The position numbers and the translations under genes were made by a program. Source: Polytrichum commune (Eukaryota > Streptophyta > Polytrichopsida > Polytrichales > Polytrichaceae). Taken from it: DNA of 64,000 nucleotides. A model generated the notes under the pieces. The model saw only the letters and a program-made list of their open reading frames with translations, did no database searches and was not told the origin of the DNA. Each line of letters starts with the position of its first letter. Position 1 is the first letter of the stretch. The stretch spans positions 57,560,758-57,624,757 of the forward strand of contig OX485805.1 in assembly GCA_950295325.1 (NCBI GenBank), written 5' to 3'. This document shows, piece after piece, positions 62,086 through 64,000 of the stretch.

Positions 62086-62551
62086 AGAGTTGATTGATTT
62101 GATGTCAGTACAACACACTATAAAAAAAAACCAAGTGAACAATATACAGTTCGAGGTTGAGAGGAACAAACTAAATTGTAGAGGTGTGAGCTCCACCTTG
62201 CTTCTAAACATGCTATGGATTGTACAATTTCTAAGATCCTTGTAACAAATCGGTGTCCTATCTTACACAATACGCAGAGCAGTGGATTCAAATACATTCA
62301 ATCAAATCGGGTATACTGAACAACAGGCTCCATACTCCACGTGTCACTGACTGGCCATGGCCACAACTCAATCAAGAACACAATTAAGTTACAAGTACTA
62401 GATGAAGTAACAAAATTAGGGAGACACAAAATTCACAAATGTCCATAAAACCACTCTCTTCTAGAGCCTGCAATCCGCTTTGAACTTCCTACATACACGC
62501 TTGCAATCACTTGCAAACATAGCTTTAAAACATATAGGTATTGACTAGGCG

Positions 62552-62790
62552 TTGCTACGATGAATGGCCCCAGGGAACTGTCACGTAATTGTAAGCAAGA
62601 ACAAAAAACAATTTGAAAGGTCTGCCTTTGGGCCAAGAAAATGGACTCAACGCATGATTCTAGCGAGTAGGCATTTAGAATGCAAATTTCTACCAACAAA
62701 GCATACATCCTCTGTACAAATGTCTAAACAATTAACAAGAAACCAAGTAGATCCCAACTTTTTTAAGACACTGACAAAACATTTTTCTTG
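62552..62790 (+). repeat. Diverged repeat unit R3
   Basis: Contains GCTACGATGAATGGCCCCAG, TTTGGGCCAAGAAAATGGAC, GATTCTAGCGAGTAG, AATGCAAATTTCTACC and CAAATGTCTAAACAA, matching R1 and R2. The left part of the unit is missing or too diverged to see. Confidence 0.6.
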
Positions 62791-64000
62791 GCATTGACCA
62801 AAACCCCCTTAGAGACGACCTTTCCTTCATTCATCCCTACAGAAGCTCCACCCCAACCCGACCACATAGCAAAACACACCAACCCCTTATTCATATTTGC
62901 TTACTCCACAACCCTCACCAAGCTACACTAAATCCACACAAGAAAAAAACCCACCTGAGCCCACGAGTTGTAGCCCAAATTGCATTTCCAAGGCCTCCCG
63001 CACCGATGACAAACAAACTGCTCCGATAGTAGATTTCCGATTAAATATCGTACAAGAACAGACTTTTCTCTATATTTTCCCAAGTTGCCAAACCATCATC
63101 ATCAACCTGAGAGGCAATCCAAACTAGTCACTTGAACCCATGGTCATGACCAGCGTTGCTCGACGGAAAAGGCCTCACAAGTAGTCTCTTACGTAATCAA
63201 AAGAAGTCCCTTCTCACTAAACGCAAGAAAGTATCAAATTGCTTCAAACTTGGACCATTCCAATTCATGCTACTTCATTGTTGGGTTCCTCCACAACCAA
63301 TGATCTCAGCAATTGAAAGTACACGTCAACGATCACAAATTCAATAAACCTGAGAAGGATTTGTGAAACCCACATCGGGAAGACATTAAAAACAAATTCA
63401 CGTAACCTCAATCAATGCAATCGATCATTCTAGAAGAAAAGCAATACAATCTTCCCATCGACACGCTACTCTATCTATAGCCTCTTGAACCATGTCCTCA
63501 TCACTAGTAATTTTTAAAGTGACTGCAGTGCAATGATTTCGAGATATGACATTTTCTATAGGAACTGTCCTCTGGGCTTGAAGTCCTCGCTTAGGTGTGT
63601 GGAAGCAGACTTAAAGTATACAATTCGAGTGTTCAAATCATGGAATAATTTAAAATCATCTACACGTGAGAGTAAAAAATAAGGGAGCCCGTTTCCTTGC
63701 TCCCCGTACAACTTTGGGAAGACTAGGTCTTTGTTCTCACATGAAATGATCTTAACCCCCTCAGACACTTTTGTGCTGCCATAATAGGGAGAAAGAAGAG
63801 TATCACATATTCGAAGGCAAGAGTACCAACCGTTTTAAGAAATAGAGATGAAACCCCCCTAAGTCATGTCATACAAGGATTTTGGCACATCCACTTCCAC
63901 TCAAAGAACCCTAAAACTCCCTCATATTGGTTCATAAACCTTGACATGTCAACTCCATTAGAAATAGAAGCACATCATCAGCAAGCAACTTCTAAGGACC

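Larger units (their letters stand above)
57964..64000. other. Gene-poor DNA with diverged repeated units
   Basis: No protein gene is supported. Open frames are short and partly recur as repeats. The promoter of the receptor gene must lie in the first kilobase, but no motif stands out. Repeated blocks at about 59550-60100, 60905-61335 and 62552-62790 and a shorter pair at 62030 and 63874 are listed separately. The right window edge cuts the sequence without a clear feature. Confidence 0.45.

Overview
The window looks like nuclear DNA of a land plant, most likely a moss. It is AT-rich and gene-sparse. Genes have many short GT-AG introns, and fossil transposons fill the spaces. The best lineage clue is a protein kinase fused to NB-ARC and leucine-rich repeats, an architecture known from mosses such as Physcomitrium. 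The species cannot be named from this sequence alone. No rRNA, tRNA, CRISPR or bacterial-type signal was recognised.

Three protein genes can be modelled. (1) 14843-18939 (+) is a four-exon gene for a DUF1308/UPF0415 protein (human C7orf25 family). (2) 27853-34320 (+) is a fourteen-exon gene for a nodulin-like/NFD4-type major facilitator transporter; every exon phase closes. (3) 57713-53604 (-) is a three-exon kinase-NB-ARC-LRR immune-receptor-like gene. Its LRR part is a 144-bp tandem array that breaks by a one-base frameshift at about 53604, then a stop and further shifts. The array degrades towards a conserved hydrophobic tail at 52361-52501. The 3' end of the same gene, tail included, is duplicated as a relic at 44270-45040, and its 5' end is tandemly duplicated at 57788-57963.

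The left arm (about 5.6-13 kb) is a nest of elements. There is a 506-bp MITE with 8-bp target duplications. A broken kinase gene is fused to a Copia fragment, and that Copia copy is split by a 4,068-bp terminal-inverted-repeat element. The split element carries a degenerate trihelix-like gene and is itself interrupted by a GC-rich palindromic element. The middle holds further MITEs, a three-copy dispersed repeat (one copy coincides with the predicted splice donor of the DUF1308 gene), and an unidentified two-exon gene fragment at 26302-26990. The right half holds a Tigger/pogo-like transposase relic, a hAT transposase relic, and four copies of a roughly 1-kb repeat. One repeat copy is followed by a retroelement-like primer binding site. 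The stretch from 58 to 64 kb has no gene I can support and carries diverged repeated units.

The three intact-looking genes show no sign of working together. The most notable object is the receptor locus, with its homogenised LRR array, partial duplications and apparent membrane tail. Intron borders were placed by reading splice sites, phase and family resemblance, without transcripts.
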